Shown: positions 38,181 through 48,595 of the stretch, in pieces
Position numbering within the stretch: position 1 is the first letter of the stretch
Layout of the letters: every line of letters starts with the position of its first letter
NCBI GenBank assembly: GCA_009731375.1
Contig: BJOX01000323.1
Location: 46,217-110,216, forward strand
Direction of reading: 5' to 3'
Source: Paulinella micropora
Lineage: Eukaryota > Cercozoa > Imbricatea > Euglyphida
Length of the DNA stretch: 64,000 bases
The notes under the pieces: model-generated
The model's database searches: none
Seen by the model: the letters and a program-made list of their open reading frames with translations, nothing else
Told to the model about the DNA's origin: nothing
Made by a program: the position numbers and the translations under genes

Positions 38181-38978
38181 ATGTCCGAATGGATAAAGTT
38201 CGTTAAGGCTTACTCCGCTCAGCATAACATAAGCTATGGTGAAGCATTGAAAAAAGCTGGTAAGGCATATAAGAAGCAGAAGGGAGGTAGTGCTGAGTTA
38301 TCTGAGGATGTCTATTTGTCTTCGTCAGATAGAAAGGGTGCTGACGGATGGAAGCCAGTCGCGAGCAAAGAGAAATCAACAGTGTATGAAAACGATGGCA
38401 AAGCAATAGTAGCATTTAGGGGTTCAGTAGATAAGCGGGACTTACTCACAGATGTCGCCTTGGTCAAGGGAGTATTAAAGAGAACCCCGAGATATAAAGA
38501 AGAGCAGAAGCTGGTTAATGAAGTCATAAAGAAATATGGTAAGGATAATGTAGAGCTGACGGGTCATTCACTAGGTGGCACGATAGCAAAAGACCTAAGC
38601 CGACAAACTGGTGTAAAGGCAACAACATACAATAAAGGCAGTAGCACGAAGGACCTAATTGAAGGAGTTATTGACAGAGTGGCTGTCAAGGTAAATCCGA
38701 AAGGTAAGCGGGCGAAGACTGCGAAGCTAACCACGAACTACCGAACCGCATTTGACCCTGTTTCATTGTTAGGGGCTACGGCTGTAAATACTAAGTTAGT
38801 GAAGCCGACGAGGGGTGTTCATACGATTAGAAGCTTCAAAGGTAAAGGAGCCAAAAAATATATCTATAATTCAACCGCGAATGTGAAAGCCGAGCGGTAT
38901 GCTGTCGTTATCATTAATAAACATACGACCCGCCCATTTATTCTCATTAACTTGTTTTTTTACATTCGCCATATGTAG
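38181..38978 (+). CDS. Class 3 lipase-like protein, copy B, altered C-terminus
   Basis: 265 codons. N-terminal helical module MSEWIKFVKAYSAQHNISYG, then AIVAFRGSVDKRDLLTDV, canonical elbow TGHSLGGTIAKDL, DPVSLLGA and VHTIRSFKGKGAKK. Near 38862 one base differs from copy A and the frame misses the usual stop, adding about 33 residues that read antisense to the polymerase end. Catalytic parts are intact, so the enzyme may work. The substrate is not visible; class 3 members cut acyl glycerides or phospholipids. Confidence 0.75.
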   Translation: MSEWIKFVKAYSAQHNISYGEALKKAGKAYKKQKGGSAELSEDVYLSSSDRKGADGWKPVASKEKSTVYENDGKAIVAFRGSVDKRDLLTDVALVKGVLKRTPRYKEEQKLVNEVIKKYGKDNVELTGHSLGGTIAKDLSRQTGVKATTYNKGSSTKDLIEGVIDRVAVKVNPKGKRAKTAKLTTNYRTAFDPVSLLGATAVNTKLVKPTRGVHTIRSFKGKGAKKYIYNSTANVKAERYAVVIINKHTTRPFILINLFFYIRHM

Positions 38979-41830
38979 AATGCTAAAATGTGGGATTTGT
39001 TGCTGTTTGCTGTTTCTGTCAATGTGTATTTTTTTCATTTGAAATTCCCTAACATTTTCAATGCTTTCGCATCTATCCATCTTATCATATACATCGTAGT
39101 TGAGTTGATTAGCATTTAAGCCTTTACCCCTAAAATGGAAATATCGTTTAACTCCATTTTCGGCTGTTTCTATATGGACCCCTTTTGAAATATGTTTGAG
39201 GTCGTTCTTGGTCATACCAGCAGTAAAGGCATCCTTCGTCGTAAATTCTAGCATATACAGTTTAGGCGCTATCCACACACCTTTTATAATCTTACAACCA
39301 TCGCCTAAGTCGTCCCCTATACCTCCGAGTTTCTTATTACCCATATTCTTGATATATCTAGCACATCTCGCGTGGATTTGTAAGCTGTCTGTATCGGTGT
39401 AATAAAAGTCGTCTTCAATGGTTCCGTTCGGGTTGGCTTCCTATGCGACAGCTATATGCTAGTATGAATGCCCCATAATGTGTCGGCTTGGTTATGCTAC
39501 TCTCTAATAAGATTGGATTACGAGGAAGACCCGATATGTGCCATAAATCTTTGCCTTCTTTGTCAGTAAATTTAACAATTTCAGTTATTTGATTACTGTT
39601 CCAGAATTTCCAGTATTCTTCGTTAGTGGTTATGTATGCTATTCATAAACAGTTTAGCGAGCAAATATTGCGGGCTACCTTTCTCCGCATTTTCCTTTGC
39701 CTTAAACATATCGTCTATGTATTGTTTGAAAACACATTCAGATTTAACTGTGTAGTATCCTTTATGAATGCGGACTTCGTATCCTTCGGCTACCATATCC
39801 TCAATATCTACACTCGTCAGCCATTGGTCCTTCATATCTTCTAGTCGCCATTTAAGAGAGCCCATTCTGTCTCGCTGTCCAATCCTTGAATGTAATATGT
39901 CTTTCGGAGAAATGTAATCAAGGTTGTAAATACCGATTTGAAGATTTCGCGGGTCAAATGGTCCGATTGTTTCCAGTATGTCGCCCACCATAAAAGCTAA
40001 CATCATCGCGGTTGGATACAAAGATACAACATCCGCATCTACTAGGTAGTCTATTATTTCGTCAAAGGTGATTTCTTTTTTCAAATATCGTTCATACTGC
40101 TTAGAAATAAACCGTCTCTTAGATGGGTAAGTCCTGCCTCCGATAACAGCTTTTCTAAATGCTCGATCCTGCTCAACTGTTGGAAGTCTAACTTCGTATT
40201 TTTTATCTACATATTTCTTCCATATGTTGAAAGCGAGACTTGAAGTTGAAATGTATGAAGTTAGATTGACCTTATGAGCTGTAAATATCGTCGTGTTTAA
40301 TTTGTCGTATAATTCCTTCAAACCCATAACATCGTTTTTAAGATAAGTCAAACAGTCCTGTCTCATATTCTCTTCCATATCCTCCCATCTGCGGGCTTGC
40401 TCGTGGTCAAAGTCGCCTTTAAGGATTTCACATCCCATACTTTCAAGATTTGCTTTAAGACTTCCCTGAGTGTGCTTTCGTAAGTCCCACATTTCAACAT
40501 TTTCAAATTCTAAGCAGATAATAGAGCCGTTATTGATTTTTGACGATTTAATCTTAATACCCCTTTTAATTAATTCTTGGTGTATGAAGTAGTGGTCAAA
40601 GTTCGCTCCGTTAAAACCATTAACATAAAGAACTGGCGGTTTGTCCCCCTTTTTCTTCGGCTCCCATCCTTCTTTTATACGCTCGCCTCGTTCAATTATT
40701 AGGTCTATGAAATGGCTTATACAGTCTTTACCTGCTATAAATTTGAAACCCTCCGAGCCCTGAGTATATCCAACAATGTAGCAGTCGTGGATTTCTTGAC
40801 CGTCCGCGATGGATTTATTTCTAAATGTTTCCAAATCGTAATGTAGGACTTGGTCGTTATTCATTTTTTCTTCCGTGCGGAACTTAGTTATTAAGTGTCT
40901 TTTACCATTCTTCTTCAACATAATGTCAGCAAATTTTTTTCTGTTGATATTACATTTATGTTTGTTCAAATATAGTCGTAAGCAGTCATCGCACCGCTTC
41001 TTGAATTGCTTAACTAATCCGTAATAATGGTTATTCTCCAAAAATATTAGTTTGTCAGGTTCTTCTCCTTTTTCATTCGTTCTGACTGTCTCCTTCATAA
41101 TGTGGTCTGTTATTTCGTATGTTTTCCCATCCTTAACATACTTGTTCAATATTTCAACCGCTATTGAAAATGGTATGGGTAAGTTTGGTGGAAGGTTGAA
41201 TTCCGCTCGTATCTCATTACACCTTTTCTTATTCATCGGGTGAATGTTTAGAATATCCTTACACAGGAAGAATAAGCAGTTGTTATTTTTGCTTGGTGGT
41301 GATATCTTTCTACCTTCTTCAACTTTCTCCTTTTTCTCTCTCACTCCATCATAGCATCCTCCGCCGTTCTCTTGAACGAATGTTATTTCTACATATTGTA
41401 TTGTCCTTTCGTATCCATTCTCGCTAGCTTCAATGTTGTTTAAGTTGAACTCGTTGAGAGCATCTATAAACTTGGTGTCATATTCGCGGAGTAGGAATGA
41501 ATTGAAAGTTTTCTTTGTAGAATAGTGGTCGTATCGTATATTAGCAGGAGCTGATGTATATGTTATAGATAGATTAACATCAGCATTGTTCGTCATACCT
41601 TCCCTTCTCGCTCGTCGTATGGCTGGTATGAATACCTCCCGTTCTAATGTGTCAGTATCATAGAAGCTTATGTCCAGGTCCTTAAAATTGAATATGAGTG
41701 AGTTCAATCGTCTGTATCTTCTCATTCTGTAATCGTGTGCCTTAAACTCTGGTCGCTTCACTTCTCTTGTCTTAGTCTCGCGGAGATTTGCCTTAGCTCG
41801 AAGAAGTTGGACATATTGCTTGTTTGGTCA
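38871..41830 (-). pseudogene. Protein-primed family B DNA polymerase, copy B, deleted in the catalytic domain
   Basis: The upper frame (39623-41761 and open to about 41830) has the Cys-containing N-terminal domain, ExoI YDLETF, ExoII NGANFDHY, ExoIII YLKNDVMGLKELY and PolA DADVVSLYPTAM. It ends just after KLFMNS, because about 40 bases including the YGK motif are gone near 39640. A further 17-base loss near 39435 lies before the PolC segment. The lower frame (38871-39344) has the APKLYML segment and the C-terminus, extended by a 1-nt gain near 39040. The start region seen in copy A is missing. Not functional. Confidence 0.87.
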
Positions 41831-41999
41831 AGGTGGTAGGGGTGGCTTATATGAAATAGGTATATTGTGGAATAGATTTTTTAGTTTGGTATTAATCCCA
41901 ATGATTTATATTATACTTGTGTTATTTGTTTAGATGATAATTCTATAAATGTAAAAAAAAAATTATTAGAAAAAAATAATTAATTACAAGTAATAAGTT
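41831..41999. other. AT-rich remnant with a short CVICLDD frame
   Basis: A 20-odd-codon plus-strand stretch near 41902-41980 reads NPNDLYYTCVICLDDNS, like the first zinc ligands of a RING finger, then stops. Nothing else is seen. Probably a fragment or chance. Confidence 0.2.
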
Positions 42000-42254
42000 T
42001 TACCGTATTTCAACTTCTACAAAACTTTCCATTTTTTGTTTCTTTTTCATAGCATATCGCTCCTTCCGCCTCGCTGATATGGCTTCTTTATTCCTTTCGT
42101 AATATGAAACTCCCGCCTTTCTATACATTTCTGGATTTTTTAAGACATATCTTCTTGAAGCCTCGTAATGAGCTTTTTTCTTTTCTTCAACAGATGTATA
42201 TTTAGCAGGTCGCCCTAACTTTACAGAGCCGACTGGCCCGCTTTGTGCTGGCAT
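42000..42254 (-). CDS. Small basic protein with GRP motif
   Basis: 84 residues, MPAQSGPVGSVKLGRPAKYT. LGRPAKY is AT-hook-like, followed by EEKKKAHYEASRRYVLKN and EAISARRKERYAMKKKQK, a Tyr/Arg/Lys-rich helical repeat. Likely binds DNA. Element B only, in the right-end cargo segment between polymerase and HIRAN gene. Intact. Confidence 0.55.
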   Translation of the reverse strand: MPAQSGPVGSVKLGRPAKYTSVEEKKKAHYEASRRYVLKNPEMYRKAGVSYYERNKEAISARRKERYAMKKKQKMESFVEVEIR

Positions 42255-42338
42255 ATTTCACCAAAACCAAAACTGTATATATTGTTATATAATAATAATC
42301 ATAATTATATAAATGAAAAATTAATTATTACCTACTTC

Positions 42339-42635
42339 TTATAACCAGATTGTAATTTCCATTCCGTAATTTTTGCCTAACCCGCCACCATATATTTTAT
42401 AAGAAACTTGTTGCTTTTTTGTTATCTTTTTGGATAAAGTTTCCGCAGTGTATTTTCCTATATATCCTAACTGCCTTCCTTCTTCTGTTTCCACCCTAAT
42501 AGCATTTTTATCAAATTTATTTTCTGGTTCAGGAACTATGAAAACTTTGATTAGAGGTTTGCTTCTTAGATATAACAAATTTTCCTGTCTTCCTCCAAAT
42601 GATACCCCGACGACTTTTGTTGATAATGTTGGCAT
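42339..42635 (-). CDS. HIRAN-domain protein
   Basis: 98 residues, essentially one HIRAN domain: VVGVSFGGRQENL, then VFIVPEPENKFDKNAIRVET and GRQLGYIGKYTAETL. The EPxNxxDxNAI core and the GYI-K...A segment are diagnostic. HIRAN domains bind 3' ends of single-stranded DNA and are usually fused to SNF2 helicases such as HLTF; a stand-alone copy beside the terminal repeat of a protein-primed element is suggestive of a role at DNA ends (inference). Its ATG at 42635 lies 70 bases from the terminal repeat. Element B only. Confidence 0.75.
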   Translation of the reverse strand: MPTLSTKVVGVSFGGRQENLLYLRSKPLIKVFIVPEPENKFDKNAIRVETEEGRQLGYIGKYTAETLSKKITKKQQVSYKIYGGGLGKNYGMEITIWL

Positions 42636-42704
42636 CTTTTTTTTATATATAGTTAGAATTATATTTTTTTAATGATAATTAATTAAATGACAAATATTTA
42701 ATTT

Positions 42705-42842
42705 TCGCTTCCTTTTTGATTTCTACTTGATTTCTCTTTAATTTCTTATGATGTGAAAAATGGCGATTTGGTCCGAAAAGACCGCTTTTATGCTGGTATT
42801 TTTTATTGAAAAATACCTGCGGAAAAGCGGTAATCACCTTCT
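42705..42842 (-). repeat. Right terminal inverted repeat of element B
   Basis: Reverse complement of 20840-20977. It ends GCGGTAATCACCTTCT and is followed at once by the target duplication. Confidence 0.95.
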
Positions 42843-42848
42843 AGTGTG
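42843..42848. repeat. Right target-site duplication AGTGTG
   Basis: Identical to 20834-20839. The host sequence continues as a TG run, so the exact boundary is supported mainly by the inverted-repeat ends. Confidence 0.88.
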
Positions 42849-43070
42849 TGTGTGAGAGAAAGAGAGAGGTTTTTGGTTGTCAAGTTATCAGGAGTGATCC
42901 AGTATCTACTGTTGTACTGAGCGATACCGTGCGAAGTTGCTCAAATTTGAGAAGCAATAACGCATATATGTTCCCATGTTTTCCTTGTTTTGTAATTAAT
43001 ATGCTTCCATGTCACCATCCATCTATCTTACCATAATATCCATCCCAACGTGGCATCCACACTGAAATCC

Positions 43071-43126
<56 letters not shown>
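42843..43126 (+). repeat. Host tandem repeat unit 1, right part
   Basis: Together with 20790-20839 this forms one unit interrupted by element B. It contains GGTTGTCAAGTTATCAGGAG and CATATATGTTCCCATG and ends in a long CT run (43069-43126). Confidence 0.8.
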
Positions 43127-43128
<2 letters not shown>

Positions 43129-43398
43129 GTAGTGCTACACCACAGCAACGGCAAAAGAAATAACGATAACTTAACGTGTGTGTGTGCATGAGAGAGAGAG
43201 AGAGAGTGCTTTTGGTTGTCAAGTTAGCAGGAGTGATCCAGTGTGTACTGTTGTATTGCGCGAGTATACCGCGCGATGTAAATCTGAGAAGCAATAAGGC
43301 ATATATGTTCCCACGTTTTCCGTGTTTTTTAATTAGTATGTCCATTTCACCATTAATACATCCATCCGAATGGCATCCACTCCAATCTCTCTCTCTCT

Positions 43399-43452
<54 letters not shown>
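43127..43452 (+). repeat. Host tandem repeat unit 2, uninterrupted
   Basis: CTACACCACAGCAACGGCAA, TGTGTG, GGTTGTCAAGTTAGCAGGAG and CATATATGTTCCCACG occur in the same order as in the interrupted unit, ending in a second CT run (43386-43452). It shows the pre-insertion arrangement. Confidence 0.8.
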
Positions 43453-43454
<2 letters not shown>

Positions 43455-43822
43455 GTAGTCTGAGAACGCGCGCAGCATGCTAGGTCTAAGTGTACATGAG
43501 GTGCTGTCAGTCTGGAGTGCTCCAAGTGCGGAGGGCGCTGACATGCACAGGAAGGACTTTCGATCTGGCCCCTGGAGAGCTAGACCGGGACGACGGAGGG
43601 AGGGCAGTACCAGGCATATGGTTGATGCTTTTTGCTCTAGCCTTGTCAAATTGTTTCTTTGTGTTTGTGTTTGTGCGGAAGGCATCTTCAGGGTCGTGCT
43701 GGTAGGCGCGGACGGCTGGGCGGCGACGCAGCGGCACTTCGCAAAGTTGCCGGGCAAATGGCAGCTGAAAGCATACTGCAACGTTTTCAGTCTTCTGACT
43801 GGCCTCTCGCTGTTCAGATCCG

Positions 43823-44230
43823 TCAGTTTGGAGATCTGAAGTCAGAACCTGTAGTTGGCGCGCCCCAACCCGAACAAAAGGTCCAGCTTCAGCAGGCCGA
43901 GGCCAAAAAGGAGCTCAAGGAGGCCGAGGCCAAGCTCAAGGAGGCCGAGGCCAAGCTCAAGGAGGCCAAAAATGAGCCCAAGGAGGCCGAGGCCAAGCTC
44001 AAGGAGGCCGAGGCCAAGCTCAAGGAGGCCGAGGCCAAGCTCAAGTATGCTAAGGCGACCGGGACCGATGAGAATGTGGGACTGGCGAGGCGTCAGATGG
44101 AAATTGCTCTGGATTCGCAGCAGGGAGTAGCCTCTTCGCAGAAGGGAATAGCCTCTGCGCAGGAGCTCGTTGATGATTGCATCAAGCGAGTGGCTTTCTT
44201 TCTAAAGCAGCCAGCTGCAGGTCCTGTAGC
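43823..44230 (+). CDS. Coiled-coil coding segment, possible upstream exon of the Crinkler-like gene
   Basis: An open plus-strand frame (43659-44360) with a protein-like section: QIRQFGDLKSEPVVGAPQPE, eight or so KEAEAKL heptad-type repeats, then RRQMEIALDSQQGVASSQKG and ELVDDCIKRVAFFLKQP. Codons are GC-rich. A CAG|GTCCTG near 44220 could be a splice donor. Whether it joins the exon at 47019 across about 2.8 kb is unknown. The KEAEAKL repeat also stays open in a second frame, so the DNA repeat itself may be what expands. Confidence 0.4.
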
Positions 44231-44516
44231 GTTATCCTTTCCTCTGGTCTTCTCCTTGACCCATTTTTTTGAAAACGGGTTTTCTCGCTTCTCCTCTCCC
44301 TTTCTTCACCAGCTTTTTATCTCAAGTTTTGACTCTCTCTCTTTCTCTCCCTCCCCCTGAGTCTCCCTACACTCTTCACTGTATTATTTATTTGAACCTT
44401 ATCTAATCTTTCTATTTATCTACCTGACCATTTATGTGTCTATCTATTCATCTGTCTTGTCTTCTTTTCTTCATCCTCATCCTCCTCCTGTTCCTTCTTC
44501 GTCTTCTTCTTCGTCC

Positions 44517-44567
<51 letters not shown>
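44517..44567. repeat. (ATT)n microsatellite
   Basis: Seventeen or so ATT units directly before the SINE head. Confidence 0.9.
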
Positions 44568-44635
44568 GGACACCGTGATAGCCCAGTGGTCAAGTTCTAC
44601 CATCTGGGCCCTGTCGCCAGTTCGATTCCCGTCGG
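44568..44635 (+). mobile_element. tRNA-derived SINE head
   Basis: GGACACCGTGATAGCCCAGT has an A-box-like TAGCCCAGTGG; 40 bases on, AGTTCGATTCC is a B box. These are the RNA polymerase III internal promoter of tRNA-derived SINEs. The body runs into an assembly gap (44636-45379). Sequence after the gap up to about 45436 precedes another (ATT)n run, fitting an ATT-type tail. Confidence 0.65.
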
Positions 44636-45379
44636 NNNNNNNNNNNNNNNNNNNNNNNNNNNNNNNNNNNNNNNNNNNNNNNNNNNNNNNNNNNNNNNNN
44701 NNNNNNNNNNNNNNNNNNNNNNNNNNNNNNNNNNNNNNNNNNNNNNNNNNNNNNNNNNNNNNNNNNNNNNNNNNNNNNNNNNNNNNNNNNNNNNNNNNNN
44801 NNNNNNNNNNNNNNNNNNNNNNNNNNNNNNNNNNNNNNNNNNNNNNNNNNNNNNNNNNNNNNNNNNNNNNNNNNNNNNNNNNNNNNNNNNNNNNNNNNNN
44901 NNNNNNNNNNNNNNNNNNNNNNNNNNNNNNNNNNNNNNNNNNNNNNNNNNNNNNNNNNNNNNNNNNNNNNNNNNNNNNNNNNNNNNNNNNNNNNNNNNNN
45001 NNNNNNNNNNNNNNNNNNNNNNNNNNNNNNNNNNNNNNNNNNNNNNNNNNNNNNNNNNNNNNNNNNNNNNNNNNNNNNNNNNNNNNNNNNNNNNNNNNNN
45101 NNNNNNNNNNNNNNNNNNNNNNNNNNNNNNNNNNNNNNNNNNNNNNNNNNNNNNNNNNNNNNNNNNNNNNNNNNNNNNNNNNNNNNNNNNNNNNNNNNNN
45201 NNNNNNNNNNNNNNNNNNNNNNNNNNNNNNNNNNNNNNNNNNNNNNNNNNNNNNNNNNNNNNNNNNNNNNNNNNNNNNNNNNNNNNNNNNNNNNNNNNNN
45301 NNNNNNNNNNNNNNNNNNNNNNNNNNNNNNNNNNNNNNNNNNNNNNNNNNNNNNNNNNNNNNNNNNNNNNNNNNNNNNN
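44636..45379. other. Assembly gap
   Basis: 744 N. Further gaps are at 55042-55114, 58822-58831 and 60822-60929. Three of the four lie beside simple repeats or homopolymers; this one lies inside the SINE. Confidence 0.99.
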
Positions 45380-45436
45380 CGGGTGAGACGATGGAGGCGC
45401 ATGTGCAGAAATGCATCAGCCATTGACAGAGAAGCA

Positions 45437-45437
45437 C

Positions 45438-45491
<54 letters not shown>
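45437..45491. repeat. (ATT)n microsatellite
   Basis: Follows the post-gap end of the SINE region and precedes the dispersed repeat. Confidence 0.9.
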
Positions 45492-46006
45492 GGAGGAGGG
45501 GTGCACAGTATGGCACCCCACGGCAAGAGGAGAGGGTTGGGCCTCTTCCCACTGGTTCCGAGGCTATGTTGTTGTGTTGTTCTTATAAGACATACACCAC
45601 GTGGGGTCAAAGGGGTATTAAATTCCGAGATCTAGGAGTGTTGACGACGAAGAAGACAGAAAGCAGAAAGAAAAAGAAGAAAAAACAAAAAGACTAAGGA
45701 AGAAGAAGGAAGGAAGAAAGAAGAAAAAGAAGAAGAAAGAAAGAAATAATAATAATAATAATATATTGATCTGTCATGGCTGAGCTCGAGGGCCATGCGC
45801 CTCCATCCCTCGCCCCATCAGGGACTACAGTGAGTATGTTGGGGTCTTGCAGGAAATCAACTACAAATGATTGATCTTCCCCGCGTGAGAGCTCCACGAG
45901 ACTGGGTAGGTCCCGCATGGAGGTACTCATAGGGGTAGCAGACATTTCATGCGGTCTGCCAGCGCATGAGGACGTTTGGCGGTAAGTGTCTGGGACGCCT
46001 CGAAAC
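45492..46006. repeat. Dispersed host repeat, copy 1, split and rearranged
   Basis: 45492-45640 (GTGCACAGTATGGCACCCCA...) is the reverse complement of 53240-53534. After a GA-rich stretch, 45764-46006 (TTGATCTGTCATGGCTGAG...CTCGAAACCC) is in the same orientation as 52916-53232. Both parts touch ATT/AAT runs. Confidence 0.75.
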
Positions 46007-47018
46007 CCCCACTTTGCCAGCAACAAACACCGGAACTGGCAGGCGGAAGCAGAGCGAGCAAGAGGCGAGTAGAAACAAGCGGTGCGCAGCGGCAGAGGCA
46101 AGCAGCAGCACGAAAGAAAAAAAACAGAAGATGAGAACCTCCACTCACCCAACCATCAAACCCACACCACCACGTTTGTACTACCTCATCCATCACCGCA
46201 AACTACATGCCCACATACCAACCACCACCTGCCAAGCTGCTGGATCGTAGGCGAACAAGTGACGACAGAAAAGAGCGAGGTACATAAGGTAGTGAAGTGC
46301 ACAAGGCAGAACACAGGCGGACCAGAGCACGTGGGATAAACAGAGGATACTACAGGAATAAGATGCGAGCGGAAAGAAAGTAAATCAATCCCACATTAGG
46401 TGATTACAGGGACAAGAACGCAGTAAAGTGGGTCGCACAAAAGAGCAGCCAAGTGGGAGCGAGCAGGACTTGAGCATAATCGCAGCAAAAGACAGTTGAA
46501 AAGAACAAGCAGAAATAAGGAAATTAAAAAAAAAAAAAAAAAGAGCAGAAAGAAAGAAGGAAAGAAAAGAAAGAAAGAAGAAGAGAAAGGAAAAAGAAGA
46601 ATAATTTTAGAAGGGGGGAGGAAAAAAAAGAGAGAAAAGAAAAGGAAGAGAAAGAAAGAAAAGAAAAGGAAGAAGAAAAAAAGAACAAGAGTAGTACAAG
46701 AAGGGAAAAAAAAGAAACAAGAGAAGTAGTAGTAGGAAGAGGAAGAGGGAAAAAAAGGGGGGGAAAGAACAAAGAAAGAAAGAAAGAAGAAGAGGAAAAG
46801 GAAGAAGGGAAGAGGAACACGAATTGGATGGTTGTGGTGGTTGATGCTGGTGCATATCTGGTAGAGTTTAGTACTACTCACAAGTGGGATCGTACTGCAG
46901 CGCTTGTGGTAGTGCAATAATATTGTTGGTGCTTCTGCGTATAAGGCGTATGTTGGTGGACATAACATACTTTTTTTCGTTATATCCTTTAACCTTCACT
47001 GTTTCATTTCATATTTAG
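46007..47018. other. Non-coding, mostly purine-rich host stretch
   Basis: 46490-46820 is a long GAAA/GGAA tract whose open frames are compositional. The end (TTTCATTTCATATTTAG, 47002-47018) looks like a 3' splice site for the exon that follows. Confidence 0.55.
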
Positions 47019-48595
47019 ACTTTCGCGTTTTCGTGCCGTTTGAGTTTCCAAAGTCCCTCGACGAGCTTTTCCCGAGGCATGGAATCGGGAAGCAGCTCTT
47101 TTTGCGAGGCACATTCGTGGCAGGAGCTGTCAAGTCCATTCTGGAGTCCAGATTGCCGCACTACTGGAGGGGCGCGCCGGGCTCGGGTAAAACGGTGTTC
47201 TTGAAACTCCTGGGTCGCGAGCTTCAAGCCTATGGCAAAGTCCTCTGGTGCGATAGTGCTGGGTTTTTGGACAACTACAGGGACAATTCCTTCTTCAGTG
47301 CCCTCGCCGCCGAGGGCGCCGTGTTTCTCCTCGTCGACGAAGTACAAGACAGCCCCAACAGCCCCCACTGGGTGTATTTACTCAAAAACCATCCCAAGAA
47401 TCTCATCACCATAGGGGTTGGCATTACTAACCTTCAACACTTGTCTGCCCCTTTTCCGAAAAAGTTCCCGGACCGTGGAGAGCCGCCTCCTATGTCGGTG
47501 TCCGAGCAGGACTTGTCCGATGTGACTGAATTCTGGTGTCGACAGAGCCCACACGTCCCGATTAAGTTGGTTTCCGACATCTGCGATTGGTTGTTCCGCT
47601 ACACGGGCGGTCACTTCTTCCCCTTCTTGAAGTTCACAGAGGCAGTTTTTTCTGAGACGGTCGTCGACCTGATTGACCTTCACTCAGTAGCAAAGTACGT
47701 TCTCAGCCAGGAGTTTAGCCAGAGTGCTGCGTACATTGCTGTCAAAGAGGGGTGCTTCAACACTTTGTCCGAAGACGTATGGCGATGCTCCCAGCGCATT
47801 ATCTGGGGTCTGCAGGATCCCCGCGATTACGGAAAGCTCGAGAAAGTGGGCTATTGGGATGCTGGTCTGGATTGGTTCATTTCGGATCTTTTTACCGCCC
47901 AAGTGTTCCGAAATCGAAAGGTCTATGAAGCAAGGGATGACGAGTTTACTATCAACGAGAACGCACCGCTTGATGACAATCTACGCATTCTCATTACGGC
48001 TGGATTGCAGGACATGCAGCGAATGGACTTTGAACAGCCGACCTCCTTCAACCATCGCTACGAGAACGGGCTAGCTTTCATCTGGGGCTGGCACCTGAGT
48101 CGGATAATTCCTTCCCTCTTCATATCTCCGCAAACACAAGCTCTTCCGACGATTCGGGGGAAAAAGCTACCCGAGGTTGACTTTTACTTTGACGGTCGCT
48201 TGGACGTGGCAGTGGAGCTGGCGCGCAACATGAGTGCCTCCGATCTTGCCCATAAATTCGACAAATTTCAGAAGTCCCAGCAGCTTCCCGGGAAGAAAAT
48301 GGGAGGCCCTGGTCCTTATGCTTGCTGGCCTAACTACGCAATCCTTCATTTCCAAATGCACGACAAAGATCCGGTGATGCCGGCGAGCCCTTACGACACT
48401 GAAGATTTCCAAAGCAAGCTCTACACCTTCCAACTGCCCCGCAATTCACTCTTCCGTGGGAGAACCCTAATTCAGAGCGGCGTTGTCAAGGCTCTCCCCA
48501 CTCCGCCTTCCCATCGCTCCTTCTCGTCGTTGGTGTTTCGTAGTACGAGGCACCGGACTGTGGTTTCCTGGCTTCCAGAAGTTGCTGTAGACTAG
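47019..48595 (+). CDS. Crinkler-like P-loop NTPase with PD-(D/E)XK-type C-terminus (3' exon)
   Basis: The frame begins after a splice acceptor-like TATTTAG and has no ATG, only a GTG at 47033, so this is probably the last exon. Counting from that GTG (520 codons): Walker A GAPGSGKT at 47-54, Walker B VFLLVDEVQD at 97-106, a sensor-like NLITIGVGI, and later a nuclease-like EVDFYFDGRLDVAVELARN followed by ASDLAHKFDKFQ. This resembles the NTPase-plus-REase arrangement of Crinkler/CRN-type proteins of oomycetes, chytrids and other protists. GC-rich, unlike the elements. Such proteins are effectors or proteins of conflict between organisms; the role here is unknown. Confidence 0.6.

Larger units (their letters stand above)
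20840..42842. mobile_element. Complete Polinton/Maverick-type element B, 22003 bp
   Basis: Both ends are visible. The outer bases are AGAAG...CTTCT, the 138-bp terminal inverted repeats match almost perfectly, and AGTGTG occurs directly outside both ends. A 6-bp target duplication is the known hallmark of Polinton integration. Inside are integrase, methyltransferase, fibre, ATPase, protease fusion, penton, MCP, lipase and protein-primed polymerase. Integrase, penton and MCP are intact; ATPase, protease, fibre and polymerase are broken. It may therefore have moved until recently or be mobilised in trans. Confidence 0.93.

Noticed and set aside
41900-41980. RING-finger gene from a CVICLDD segment
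   Set aside because: Only the first Cys pair is present in a frame of 20-odd codons; likely a fragment or chance.
43477-43839. 120-codon frame upstream of the coiled-coil segment
   Set aside because: Overlaps other open frames in GC-rich DNA with no family signal; cannot be separated from chance.
44568-44635. Functional tRNA gene
   Set aside because: A and B boxes are present, but the stems do not pair well, the 3' half is in a gap, and flanking ATT runs point to a SINE.
46490-46970. Phe/Ser-rich and Lys/Arg-rich frames of 80-190 codons
   Set aside because: Purine-rich low-complexity DNA keeps all frames open; no protein-like segment.
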